Positions 45,481 to 57,956 of a stretch of DNA of 64,000 nt are shown piece after piece. How positions within the stretch are numbered: position 1 is the first letter of the stretch; every line of letters starts with the position of its first letter. The position numbers were made by a program, and so were the translations under genes. The DNA is from Schistocephalus solidus (lineage: Eukaryota > Platyhelminthes > Cestoda > Diphyllobothriidea > Diphyllobothriidae), in the NCBI GenBank assembly GCA_017591395.1, contig WEDG01000431.1, forward strand, positions 1-64,000. The letters run 5' to 3'. The notes under the pieces were generated by a model that was not told the origin of the DNA, made no database searches, and saw only the letters and a program-made list of their open reading frames with translations.

Positions 45481-48240
45481 GGAATAGGAGAAGTTTGAAT
45501 TTGGAAACCAAGCGAAGTAGCTGGGGGATACTATCAGCTTCAATGCTCAGGAGTCCTTCACCGTGCATAATAACAACATCCAAGCTGGTTTTATTTTGCT
45601 GAAACTCCATACCCCTTGCCAGGGATAAACAGACACCACCAAACTTGGATGAGTAGCAGTACTGGCACAAACTCAACTGCATCCTTCCAATGTCAAAGAC
45701 AGCTGCCGTAGATGACGAGGGGAACAGAAAATAACTGGCAGATACGCAATTTAGAAGAAACCCAAGTAGATGAAGAACGTGGTGCGATGGCGTACTTCTC
45801 AGTGACAATCAAGTAAGCCTAGGACACTCAATTCAATCGAGTTGCACTGCTTATCACTTCGGATTAACCAATCCTGCAAATGGGGAAACCATAGATTTCG
45901 GAGAACTGAACCCGACTCTTTGGCGGCATCATCAACAGTCAGTTTGTCACCGCCCATGAACATACCGCTTCAATGCTCATCGGCTCTGCACAGGAGAGGA
46001 CAAAAAAGGCAATAGCTGTTCGGCACAAAGAGTCCTATAGCCGACTTGATTGCAACATTAGTCTGGAAACACAGTCGGTCTCAATTCCTGAACAGGCTGA
46101 CCTCACTGTTTCAGGAGGTCTGTAGAAATGATTAGATTTCACACTACTATAGAAGCCCCACCGTTTTTCACCCCAAAGGGAGACGGCCCATGGCAATCTT
46201 CCTGCAAATGAGTATAAAAGTGATCGTTTCTATTAAGGTTTTCTGTAAAATATATATGTGGATTTAGAAGGGTATTGAAACTCAATGGAAAAACTGCATA
46301 TTAATTAAGTAGTAATTCTTTAGAGAGTTTCGTTGTTTCAGGCAGCCAGAAAAAAACGATCTTTTAAAAGCCGGCATCCTGACGTGACTGAAATATCTTG
46401 GGATTGTGTTGAGAGATAATAAATATTAAAACTCTACTTGAATAATGTTTCGGATCAAAAACCGATTTCTGGGAAGAAATTGTTGATTTCATTCTTGGGG
46501 GGTTTAATTGTGCCTAGATGGACGTCAGTGTCACCGTCTACCTAGTTCAAAATCTTTTCATCGTAACCCACTTATTGTAGCTGACAGGATCGAAACACGC
46601 ACAGCGAAGTGTTTGCCGGTGTTTTGTGCGCAGTGCCCGGAAGTGTTCTAGTTCTTAAATCTACCTTTTAACTTTCTCTATAAATCGGTTTACTACCTCT
46701 GAGTATGGTGCTGGCATGATTATGTACCACATGTCGTCGGGTGGCCAACTAATGAGCCAACCCATTCGAAATTGATGTACTCCTCCACAGAAACTCTGTG
46801 GAATACATTCAGTGATCAATCCCGAGAAATACTAACCAAAATTCAGGAATACGTCTACGAGTAGGAAACATTGCTAAAGTTGGGGTGTTAGATTGATCAT
46901 TATGCGTTATAATCCCATAATGATTCAGACACGCCAGGATATCGGCTTTAAAATGTTATTTTTCAATTTTACTGCAGACAAGAACTATGCCTAGTAAAAG
47001 ATGACTACATAATTATTATGCGTTAATTCTATCGATTTTCGATGACCTTATATATTCAAGTATACTTTAGGGAAATCATATTTGCAAATATCCTCTCTTG
47101 TTTTCATTTGATAGCTAATCATATCTCCTTAAAATTTCATATTTGAAGAAGGACTATCTTTTGGCTTTAAAGACGTTTCTAACCATGAATATTTTGGTAA
47201 GGATTACTTGTATGACCCCATTAAACACGACACCAGACTAGAAATGCCTCGTGCATGGTGCTGGGATGGTGGTGTACCAGCTATATCTCTAAACAGAGAG
47301 CTCGAGAGGTCAATTAATGAGCCAGCCCATTCACGATTGGTTCCCTTGCCCGCAGGCAGTCCGTGAAATACGATGGGGTCCCCAGAAAAACTGAGAATTA
47401 TTTTCTTTAGGTAAATGGGTTGGCAGTGCTGCCTTTTATCCCCAGAAAAGTTTACAAGACACTCTTCCTGCCTAGTTGGCGAAGTAGCGTTCATAGAAAC
47501 CATGGCAGCAGACAGAGTGATCGTTTCATTAAACCCCTTCCCAACACCCCCAGAGATTTTGGGATAACGAACTTTAGGAAATAAAGCGCCAACTAAAGCG
47601 TGGCAGAAACCGTTGCAACGCTTCGGACAGCTCATGGAAAGGAAGTTCTAAGTTAGGTGAGAAGTTACGAGTGGTCTGCCAGGTTCAAGAACGGTTAAAT
47701 GTCACCCAAAAATTAACCCCATTCCTGTCACACTTCAAGGTCCAGAGCAGACGAAAATGTTAAATAAAAAATTGCCTAATTCCGCCAATTTTGCCGAATA
47801 ATCGCATAACAAATGGTTGCTCGCAGCCCTTACTCGTCCGATCTAGCCTGCCTTCAACTTTTTTTCTTTTCCCTCGAATGAAGAAAAACCTAACTTGAAA
47901 GCTTTGATATAACGTAGAATAGGTTAAGAAAAGCACCGCTTGATGCACTTAAAAACACTAGTTCAAAAGAATATCAAAACGTCTCGAACATTGAAAAACC
48001 CGTTGTAACCCGTAAATATAATCTAATGGACAGTATTCTGAAAAAGGGTTTATCTTTTTAAGATGTTATCTCAAATAAAAAAAGTGAATAAATAATTCTC
48101 GTTTTATAGATGCCCCATCTTATTTATAAGATCTCTTTATAGTACCCAATTTGACACTGAAATAAAAAATGGTGCAACTTGAAGAGTTATAATGCCTACA
48201 GTGACGTATGGCAGTTTCAAAAACTAATCAATTGATCACA
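45481..48240. other. Spacer with low-copy dispersed repeats
   Basis: No gene is recognised. Repeats shared within the window are 46307-46386 (with 59608-59683), 46704-46770 (with 47254-47335, sharing GGTGCTGGGATG-like and AATGAGCCAGCCCATTC-like blocks) and 46877-46960 (with 25234-25318). The minus frame 47204-47635 (143 codons) covers one of these repeats and shows no domain. Confidence 0.45.
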
Positions 48241-48281
48241 TTTGACCGACAGGGCCGTGAACTAGCACCACACGCCAAGGA

Positions 48282-48287
48282 TATAAA
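48282..48287 (+). promoter_or_regulatory. TATA-like box
   Basis: TATAAA lies 42 nt before the ATG of the possible first exon at 48330 and at the left edge of a GC-rich island. Support is position only. Confidence 0.25.
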
Positions 48288-48329
48288 CCTGTGCAACTGG
48301 TTTTCCTCCACTGCACACAGTCAACAACG

Positions 48330-48452
48330 ATGTTTTTGAAGAACCGAGAGGGACTCTGTTTTGTCCTTCCCCTCTTGCTCTTTCCTGGCGTGTCCGGTTA
48401 CATTCTCTCTGGCGCCAGTTGGCCCAACTTGGGCATTTCCACCTTCGCTGTG
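48330..48452 (+). CDS. Possible first coding exon with a signal peptide
   Basis: ATG at 48330 opens 41 codons. The start is MFLKNREGLCFVLPLLLF: a short charged N-region, an 8-10 residue hydrophobic core and a small-residue GVSG cleavage region near residues 20-23, which is a classic secretory signal peptide. The frame continues with SWPNLGIS and meets a good donor, TG|GTAAGC, at 48453, in phase 0 (exon 123 nt). Without splicing the frame runs on to a TGA at 48537-48539. A TATA-like box is upstream and a GC-rich island downstream. I do not recognise the protein. A candidate acceptor at TTACTTACAG 48743 leads to an open cysteine-containing frame, but in the wrong phase. It could be chance. Confidence 0.3.
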
Positions 48453-48539
48453 GTAAGCCGGGTGCAGCCTGCTGCTCTGGTTGACCACCCAACGCCCTAC
48501 ACTTGCGCACCGATTTCCCCCGCTGACTGCTCTGTTTGA

Positions 48540-49080
48540 GTAACCCAACTGCGCAACATCATCTTCAACCCGCCACCGCCCGCCCCCCCCCGCCCGGGCC
48601 TCACTCTTCTCCTCCCCACCGAGGAGAGCAGGGATGGCCTAAATGCAGGGACATTTACTGGAGAAGGTGGGACACGCACACGCACGCTCTCTCTCTCTCA
48701 CACACACCCGCTCAGTCGTGTGCGTGTGTGTGATTACTTACAGCATGCCGGGAGAAACTGGATGACTGGCCCAGCAACTGTGCTAACCGCCCCGACAGCA
48801 CCCGCAGAGGAATCCCGAGGAACGGTGTTGCCTGCGAGGGACGGAGAGAACGGCAGAGAAGAACGACGGGCAGGAGGAGGAGGAGGACCGATACGTTGCT
48901 GAGTGTAGGAGTCTTGGAAGTGGCACACAGCTCCGTTTGCCTCAACCTTCGTGTGTGCACAAAACGCAAAAGAAGAAGCGGGACAGAGGGTTGAAGGGGG
49001 GTGGGGTGAACGATGGACAGAAATTTATCGCCGCAGTTGAGCAGTTGTGTGTGAACCCACTCACACGTACACACCAAATT
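48540..49080. other. GC-rich island
   Basis: C-rich and CpG-containing, with a C run at about 48585, (CT)n/(CA)n at 48690-48710 and an acceptor-like TTACTTACAG at 48734-48743. Open frames occur on both strands with no known domain. Confidence 0.4.
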
Positions 49081-49520
49081 GAGCTTCCAAGGGACATTTA
49101 ATTCGAGGTCTTTTCGTTATCATTCGTTTCCTCAACGTCCGTTTTGTCGGTAACCGGGCGAGTTAACCAGGCGGGGAGTCTCGAAGGCCCATGGGAAATG
49201 ACCCACTGCACGGCTGACGTAGGCTAAGCATACGAGATCTGTATTCTACTCTCTGGTTGCATTCAGGGGCGGCTTGTGCATCTATAAGGGGAAAAATAAG
49301 ACCGTGGTATAAAGGTTGAGTTCGCGCCAACTTCCTCTTACAGAGTATTAATGACTGATGCAGAAAACGGAAATGATCCTAATACAAATATCATCAGTTC
49401 CCAACGAAAAATATGATTTGTCACAATAATACTAACGCCAGTGGAAGCTTCCGAAGAACAGCGACAAGACTGGGAACAAAGATGGTGTCGTTAACCTTAT
49501 AATTAATATTATTATTATTA

Positions 49521-49949
<429 letters not shown>

Positions 49950-52194
49950 ACACACTAAGATCGATCCTTGTGGTTGCCGGGTTCACCTACTACTTGGTAG
50001 GCGATTTCTATAGTGTGATCCCAATACCCTATGACAGAAGTAAAGACTTTGTGGATGGAAACTGTATGATCTGTTGATAAGGGGTAGGACTGCCAAGGAG
50101 TCACCTGAATTGTTCTCGCCTTAGTTGTGATCTAACGTACGTTATTAAGTGATCAGTGCCACGTAGGCACGCCTGGAAGACTGCCAACTGATGTGATAAC
50201 TCAGAGCTTCCTAGGACTGTGAATCAGGCTCACTGAATCCTTCTAAGTGTAGTCTATATGCAGTTCTCACACATGTGCGATCTGAGTCGCCCTCTTAACT
50301 ATGGACTTTATGAGCTAGGTCTTGTGTGGCACGCGTAGATGGGCTGTTTAGTCACTGCAGCCACCGCAACCGAGCCCAGATCCAGTAGTCTTGGCTTTTT
50401 CCTCGGAGTCAGGTGGGTGAGGGTGGAGGGATTATGGCAGATGCTGAGCAAGTGTGCCCAAACGAAACTGATTCAAGCGCACTTCAATGTTACGACCACT
50501 CCGATGCGAGACATTAGTCAATAAGCATGATCATATTTCCTTGAAAGGGTCATGTTATCGGGAATGCCCTCAAATCACAAGCCAAATTAACAAAGTAAGG
50601 ATTAGAGTTGGACAACCATAGTGGGATTCTTTCCGTAGACAATAGTAGAAACGCAATAAATAAGCTCAATGTTGAGAGCTAAGGGCTTAGGAAAGACTTT
50701 TGCTGACTGAGTACGCCATCCTCAGATTCCGAAGAGGTAACGAAGTAACCGGCCATCGTATGATCATTAAACAACGTCCTTATTTTAATAGGCACCTACT
50801 TTGCATTATCTACCATACTGACAGCCCAGGTACCAGCTAAAAGCTGAAAAAATACGCATAATATTTTCTCGACTCTCTACGATTTCCGGAAACGCTCTTA
50901 CTTGCTTAAATGTGCTTTGAATTTTTTTGCCCTGCCTTTAACTCCTTTGTTAGCGTCCAGTTTGATGCACTGGTCCTTGTAACTCGCTTAATAGACCGGG
51001 TGACGATAGCTGCTGCATGCTGAATATCCTGGCGACTTTTGAATGCGAAACCTTGTTAGAGTGGGACGAGGAACGAGCAAAATATGGTGTCACCTTTAAC
51101 TTGCATAAACTGCAGGTCCACACACTGCCTCCGGTCATTGCGGCCTGTTCTTGGCATTAGATCCCTGGGTAAATAGGGACAGGCATTCTTCCTCACATTC
51201 GTCAACATCGCATGCAAATTATCGCTATAAAATGTTTAGCATTGTTCTTGTGTGGAATGGATATATAAACTGCAATGCGTCCAATAAGCAAATAGTCTTG
51301 TAGGATGACCAAAAATGCAAATAAAAACGTTTGACCCTACATTTATAGTAAAATTTCGACTAGTGACAAATGCCCTAACAAGGTCTAACTCCTCTTATCC
51401 GGGCTGCACATTCTAATTAGAAAATACATCTAGCTTGAAGGAAACTCTGGCTACCGATGAACACTTTACATCCTACGTCACCATTGTACATATAAGCAGT
51501 GATGTGGTATTCTGGTTAGTTATTCTTAGGTTTTAGGCATAAAACCGTGATGCAAATAAAAAGACTGCAGGCAGCTAGTTAGATTTCTTATCAATCAACA
51601 GTGTGCCTCTGTCATTTTCATTAGGAAGATTTTCTTCAGTCAACCTGCGCTTCGAGCACTCAAACCTTTAAAACAAATAGAATTTCACGCATCACCGTTA
51701 CCATCGTCGGTGGGATGGGCTTGCAGACATCAAGGAAATGTATGCAGAGGTACAATTTTGTGAAATAATGGGTTCGAATTCGGCTCGGATGGACAATTTC
51801 ATCCGGAAGGAAACCTAACGATATTTGAGAAATATTGCATTGCACCGTGTCCATTGGCGTATGGTGAGGATTTGGGCGTAAAAAAAAACAGTCCAACATA
51901 TAGATCGGATAAATCCCCAAGTAAAGCAAGTGATAAGATAATGTTCCAAGCGACCTGGGTCATCTTGTTCACGTCAGAATGAAGTTGAATTTTCTTTAGC
52001 ACGCGAAGCGTTATACAAAGTTACGGTCAGCGCAGACTTCTTATGCTAAGGGATTCGTCCGATTTTTGTACATTTTTCCTCATTGTGTGGAGTAGGAATC
52101 CGATTAAAAAGGATTTGTCCCTCCCCCTTTTGCTGTAACGTTATTTCGTAAAACTGGACAGATCGTTTAAAGGGCTAAAACGTTAAAACGTTTC
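49950..52194. other. Spacer, no gene recognised
   Basis: Only short open frames. No repeat identified with confidence. Confidence 0.4.
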
Positions 52195-52608
52195 ATGTAT
52201 GGAACGTGGCTAGTGGACACAAATCCAGACATGATATTTCCCATCATAACAGGTTTTGCGTACCGTTTTTTACTGTTGTTTCCAACGCAAAATCCCCCTT
52301 TCGGCGGTCTCTACCGGGCGCCCCCTAGTGCTCCGTCTGGGTTCCAGTTGTACGGGTTTATTATGCGACAAAATCAAGTAAGCACAGATCAACATTTTTT
52401 GAATACGCCTTCAACTGTCCTATATTATTTAGGTGAGGTTGTAGATCATACTCCTGTCTCAGCCTTCCTCCTGCAACAGGCAGGAATTATGATGCAAACA
52501 TCGATTTGGGCGTCTCACACAGAGGGACAACCATTCACAGTTGACAAACAACTGATCTATCGATTTTTTATCATTAATACGGCCACGCGATACCGCATAA
52601 CCTTCTAA
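52195..52608 (+). other. 137-codon open frame of unknown nature
   Basis: It opens with MYGTWLVDTNPDMIFPIITG and includes FGGLYRAPPSAPSGFQLYG. It is uninterrupted in AT-rich DNA, where a 137-codon frame is less expected than in the GC-rich islands. I recognise no domain, no splice context is evident, and no copy exists elsewhere in the window. It may be an exon, a repeat fragment or chance. Confidence 0.2.
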
Positions 52609-52689
52609 CTTGAGGACCACCAGTGCACACCGTATTCTATGACTGCGTTCCAGATTTCTGTACAAAATAAACATCTGATGGAATTTATT

Positions 52690-53639
52690 GTCACTTCTTC
52701 TGAACAGGACCGGGCCCTCGGATTTTCGGGGTTTATTGGCGTGGTTCGGATATGCTCAATTAATTTGCCGCCTCAAAGTGACGATAATAATTAGAAGAAT
52801 TCATGTAATACACTCACAGCCTGATGAAAAGTTAAAAGCCAGACAGGTTTTTCGCCGATTTCCTGTCCTTGCATGACGCAACTACGTGGGTTCGGCTAAT
52901 AGAGCTGTAGTAAAGCCATCAGGATTTATATAATACTGACTACCTGTTGGCAAAATTTGAATAATTCAAAGTTATTCCGACGAATTTTGTGGATGAGAGC
53001 TGAAATATTCACACCAGCGTTGGACTCTAGCTTGAGAAGGCTTGTGCCTCAGAATTTTGCCTCAGGTTTGGGACTCAGAGTTTACGCATTACTTTTTAGG
53101 AACTGAAAAAGTTGATTTGCAAGTCTACTTTTCATGGTAGTATTTTGGATTATGCTTTTTAGCCTTTCTAGACACCCGTGAAATGAACATTTTGATAGAA
53201 ATAATCACTCAAGTAGCGTATTCATTGTAGATGTTCATGGAAGTTATGCGCCAAATTTTTCGTTTTTTAAATAATGAGTGGAAATTGGGTACTCCCGCTC
53301 AAAAATTGTTTCTTCCATGTTAGTAATTTAAGAAAAGGTTTTCTAATAACTTAATAAGTAAATGCAACTCCCGGTTCCGCTTATTGGGTTAAAACCTGCA
53401 TGTTACGTATGTCCATGGACGCAAATTAATGTGATAGCTTATTAATACATACATATTAGAAATATGGGTTACATTATGAGACTAGATTGTCTTCCTGAAA
53501 TACATCAAGAGATATGAGGCATGTTCTATACTAAGACTAGTTGAACTTATGAGCCCTTTAATCCGAGTCGCCTCCTCGTTTGATACATGCGCAATTCCTT
53601 ATAAAGCTTACTTTATAAATTATTCATTTGACGCACTTG
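52690..53639. other. Spacer, no gene recognised
   Basis: AT-rich. Nothing identified. Confidence 0.4.
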
Positions 53640-53800
53640 TAAAACTCGGTGGCCTCAATGAGATTCGAACTCATGCTACCAAGGATAAGGCTTTAGTGCA
53701 ACCAACGTTCTAACCAAGGGAGCCTCGTGGTCCCCACTGATGCCACCGAGTTTTTCACAAATGGGTTAAGTGACTTATTTAAATCCGTCCAAACGTCCTA
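53640..53800 (-). repeat. Sine2 copy, minus
   Basis: Read on the minus strand: an A-box region GGCTCCCTTGGTTAGAACG, an expanded anticodon/variable region, B-box GAGTTCGAATCTCATTGAGG, then CACCGAGTTTT. It is flanked on both sides by ACTCGGTGGC-type sequence (53644 and, inverted, 53747). The head is like the Sine2 block at 33.3-34.1 kb. It is not a working tRNA gene. Confidence 0.7.
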
Positions 53801-54852
53801 GTAATTTATAAATTATATTAAATGTTGTGAATTATTCCCAGAAACTGCGGTTGAACTAATAGAGCCATCGAAAATAAATGTACCGCATTCACAAATCTTC
53901 GTCTGAGTTTGTCTCTTATGCTGGATTTGTGTGTGGATCGCAAACTCGAATAAATAAAGCTCTTGATATAGCGATCGTTCCTCTTCACACCGGAGTAGCA
54001 TTTTCCGAGCGTTATTTGCATATGAGGCCAGAAATATGCCCTGTCAATAGTTAGCATGCAACTGTTCAATAAAGCCCTTGGGACTTTTTTCCTAAATAAC
54101 TTGCTATTTTAACATTACCTACGGAATAATTTTCATTTCAAAGTGTTTGCGGCTGTTTATTCAACCCTTTTTTAGTTTTGCTACATAACATAAATCTGTC
54201 TAATTGTTTTGAGTGATGCAAGTGGATGAATAAAAACCTTGAAAGTTCTCATTTTTGAGCACAATTTCAGTCACTTATCCGGTTTTAGTGCATCCGATGA
54301 CAATTTCCAGAAGAAATCAGCCAAGGGAATTTGCTAATTTGCTGAAAAAGCAGCAAGAGAATTGACGACTTCAATCAAATGTTGTTGCTCTGAGTTAGAT
54401 GGTACTATGAACAAGAACTGGCAAAAAGAGACGCGATAAGGATGACGGAGAATGTACTTAAACCATTAACAAGGAGACTCTCTTAGGGTACTTTGTCTGA
54501 TAAAAGAGTATTCTTGAAAAAAGGCCTAATTTACTCATTTTTTGTTTCTTTTGCCTTATCCTCTCCTTATAATGCTTCAGTATGCTGTTTAGTTTTCATT
54601 TATGTGGTTCCGATTTTATAAGCAAGTTGTTTGAGGCCTTTTCTGACTGGCGAAGCTAGATTAACCTAGGGAGAGGAGATGTAAGCAGTTTTGCTTAACT
54701 AATCAGTGGTAAGCATACTCTTTCACTAGGATATTTATATGTAGTCACCAGGCTAACGCATTCTAGATCTGCTCGGCCCGGTTAGCCGTTGTTTCTCGTC
54801 TCACTCAGTCTGTTGGCTCGCATGACGCCTATTCTGGGAAGGCTTGAATATT
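53801..54852. other. Spacer, no gene recognised
   Basis: AT-rich. Overlapping short minus frames at 53813-54069 without a domain. Confidence 0.4.
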
Positions 54853-55070
54853 CGGCCTCCCAGTCAGGGCATGGGAACAGGAAATGCCCGTGATATAGGT
54901 GGCTTTGCACTAAATTCCAGGGAAAATAGGGTTAGCGTTCAGATTACGGTTACGGTGAAAGTTTGGGTTAGGTTTAGGACAACGGAACTTTTTCCTTTCC
55001 TGCAATTCAGTGCAGGGTCACCTGTAGTACGAAGAGGTGGCGTTCTTATTCCCTTGATCTATCGCTCAGT
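54853..55070 (+). mobile_element. TelTIR element 4, short
   Basis: The left terminus GCCTCCCAGTCAGGGCATGG and GGAACAGGAAATGCCCG, then the subterminal TTGCACTAAATTCCAGG block, matches elements 2 and 3. A short TTAGGG-like core (AATAGGGTTAGCG, GGGTTAGGTTTAGG) runs to about 54980. The right end GGCGTTCTTATTCCCTTG (about 55043) resembles the inverted terminus. The 178-codon frame over it is an artefact of the repeat. Confidence 0.55.
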
Positions 55071-55253
55071 TCCATATAATTTATCCAACCCCCAATTCTT
55101 AAAATTATTAACTCTTAGGCTAAGCACTGTTATGCCTACTTTTGAGCACATCCCCATTCGAACTCCAAGGCTCCTCTATACCATGAGGTTGATTCTACTA
55201 ACAACCGCCTCGCTGATCGTCTGGCGAACACCAAACCTACTCATGTTGCAGTG

Positions 55254-55435
55254 GTGCTCACCGATCAAGTTGCAGGACATGCTCGTCCCGTTGTGCCTTG
55301 GGGTTCAAAGTAGAGCCCTCGCTGGTCGTCGCATAACGACTAGAAACTTATACATATGCTGGAGTACCGACAAAGACTAGGGAGACCGCACAACGGGACG
55401 AGCATGTCTCGTAACTTTATCGGTGAGCGCAACTT
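55254..55435. repeat. Inverted Sine1 modules
   Basis: GACATGCTCGTCCCGTTGTG (about 55277) and the complement at 55388-55411 form arms of about 44 bp, 90 bp apart. They are the same module as the 12.0/12.2-kb arms. Between them, TGGAGTACCGACAAAG is inverted relative to CTTGTCGGTACTCCA at 55611, a second nested inverted pair around the Sine1 copy. Confidence 0.65.
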
Positions 55436-55477
55436 CACCATGATTGATATTTCCGATCACAACAGACAAGACAACGA

Positions 55478-55626
55478 GCTCGTGGCTCATTGGTAGACCG
55501 TTTAACTCAATGACCAAAGATCCTGGGTTCGGATCCCACGTACTGCACACTTGAGATTGGGTATGACTGGTTACTGACGGCCAATAAGCCATAAATTGCC
55601 ATTCTGATCTCCCTTGTCGGTACTCC
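55478..55626 (+). repeat. Sine1 copy, plus
   Basis: A-box-like GTGGCTCATTGGTAGACCG, B-box GGGTTCGGATCCC, body GAGATTGGGTATGACTGG, CAATAAGCCATAAATTGCC and CTCCCTTGTCGG. It is the best-conserved polymerase III box pair of the Sine1 copies here. Confidence 0.78.
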
Positions 55627-55639
55627 ACCACCAAACCTA

Positions 55640-56280
55640 CGCTCCGCTTGTGGCCCGAGCCAAGTGGGCTTTGCTCCGCGAGGAGATAACTGTGAGAATA
55701 TCACTAAGGTCCACCTTCTCCACTCTCTTTGGTGAGCCTACTTTGGGGGATGGATGGAGGGAGGAGCATAGCCAAGCCACCCCCGTGTATTTGCTGTACT
55801 TTTACATGGCTTTGTGCAGGCCGCCGCTACGTACCTGTGGGGTACTGCATCAGCAAGTAAGGGGCCGGCAGTCTCCTCGTGCAAAGTACACACCGGTCAG
55901 CGCGCTGCCCACCTGCACTACACAAACATCTTTGGAGGGTTGTTACTGTAAACGGCTAGGGCCCTGCCTCACAATGACTCACTGCACTCTTAAGCCTGGT
56001 GGCAAGCCTGACTCGCTTGGGTGCAAGGGAATGTTCCTTCCTTGCTTCCTCCGCTTTTGTCGTTCACTTTGCTGTGGTCTTGCTTGTGTGTGCGTGTGTG
56101 TGTGCGTGCGGTTTCGGTAGCCTATTCCAAACCCAGCTCCAGGGGAGCGAGAGAGCGGCAGCTGTGTTCGAATGGCCCCACCTGTTTAGCCACCCCATGA
56201 AAAAGCAAAGAGGAGTGTACATGGGACAGGAATTGGACCTGGGACGTGCCCATGTTCGGTCCTCCCCCGAGTGACCTATA
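55640..56280. other. GC-rich stretch, no gene recognised
   Basis: The open frame 55614-56120 (+, 168 codons) starts inside Sine1-flanking sequence and ends in a (TG)n tract (56082-56103). No domain is recognised, so I do not call a gene. Confidence 0.35.
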
Positions 56281-57589
56281 GTCAGAGTTGTGTTAGCGCT
56301 GGTTGCACGTTTTTCAGAGTTGGATACAGCAAAACGCGTTTTGCGTCACTGGCAGTTCTCTCAGACGAGGGGATATTAGACCCTTTGGCATGCATACCGC
56401 TAAACCTTTTTTTATAAATATAAAATATCGATGCCATCAGTTGGTCCTAGTAGAAATTGTTTTTGGCCGAATTTATCCTTTGAATGGATTGGTCTGGGTT
56501 TGTGGTTCATTTATCAACAGCCGGGGGAAAAATCAAGGAGGGCCAGCAATTAATCTGGCTTCAATAAAGTGAATAGGGTTGCTAAAAGTCCAAGGTTTGA
56601 GATGTTTAGATTACTGCTTAGCCTCAAAGGCTGAAATACGCAATCGCATCGAAGGTAACTGGAAGTTATCTTTACTAAAAAAGATACATGACAAGCGAAA
56701 CATCTAACGCAAATTGCCTTACAAATGAAACTATTTTTTGTGTGCACCCTGGTCTGAAGAGTTAATTATTTCTTCAGTTGTTTGCACATATGTCACCACC
56801 CAGAGCCTGGTTCAAACGATCTGAAATCCAAAACATTGAACCAGTGAAAGTGAAACTAGTGCAAATGAAAGTATGTGTAAGAATTAAGAATTCGTTATCC
56901 AAAACCGAGATGAGTTGAGCAGTTTTCAAATTAACCGACCCGTCCAGCCTAACTAAGGATTTATTCACACTTAGGCCCGGAGATAGCGACGGCTAGTTTA
57001 GACTATATAGTGTAGGCCTGGTATATGTTGGTTCTCATAAGGATTTTAAAGATTGCAGACGAAACTTACAGGAAATAAATTTAACTCAGCCACGCCCACA
57101 ATATCCATGATGTTATTTCACTGACTTGGGGAAACTGGAACTTAATAAAATTCAGATGAGTTCTAACGCGGAATCGCTGTCGCTATGATTGCGTGTTCAC
57201 ACCACATTGAGCTTTCAACCAATTTCGCCTTTATGGCCAACCCAAAACGTGGTTCTCTTGTATCTGCAGGCACCATTCGACTCAATCCCAGCTGTTGCAC
57301 GTACGGTGTGTTAAAGGCTCTTCATGGAGCCCGGAATTTGAAGCAATATTTGGTTAGAATTGCTCTCAGGGACCACCACTTGTATAGGTGTCCACCAGAG
57401 GTTCCAGCTCCTACGGGCTGCGGTTAATTTTTAAGGAGGAATTTCCACTCACAGAAACGTCAAATTAAGTAAATTAAAAAAACTGTGGTAAGGGTGCTTT
57501 ATACGTTTGTCTAACCAGGACACTGGAATATGATTAATGTGAGGATAAGGTTTGAGTTTAGGGTTAAGTGTATTTTTGCGTAAGGATAT
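56281..57589. other. Spacer, no gene recognised
   Basis: AT-rich. A short TTAGGG-like patch at about 57545-57575 precedes TelTIR element 2 and may be a remnant of another copy. Confidence 0.45.
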
Positions 57590-57956
57590 AAGGGTGCCTT
57601 GTATGGCCGCCTAAGCAGGACACGAGCATATGAATGGCCCTGCTCACTTAAAATAAGTGGCGTTGCGACACATTTCAAGAAGGGTTACTATTCTCTTGCC
57701 TTAACGCTAACACTAACCCTTAAATAAAACTGAACCCTAGCCCTTGGCTGAACCTAAACCCTACAGTTAACACTAAACCCGAACCTTAATCCTTGGCCTT
57801 ATCCTGACCCTTTACCCCAACTCTCACCTTAACCCCAACATTAAACCTAGCCTTCATTCTAAACATAATTTCCCAGGAATTTGGCGAAAGCCACATGTAT
57901 TGTGGACGTTCGCTATTCCAGTGTCCTGTTTAGGCGGCCATACAAGGCATACCTAC
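57590..57956 (-). mobile_element. TelTIR element 2, both TIRs present
   Basis: The left terminus GCCTTGTATGGCCGCCTAAG (57594) and the right terminus, complement of GCCTTGTATGGCCGCCTAAA (ending about 57953), form imperfect ~50-bp inverted repeats. They also share CAGGACAC, followed by a more diverged stretch. The core, about 57695-57850, is a degenerate CCCTAA-type hexamer array. It has no coding capacity; ~365 bp fits a MITE-like non-autonomous element. Confidence 0.75.

Noticed and set aside
54844..55380. 178-codon plus-strand frame
   Set aside because: It covers TelTIR and Sine1 sequence and is explained by repeats.
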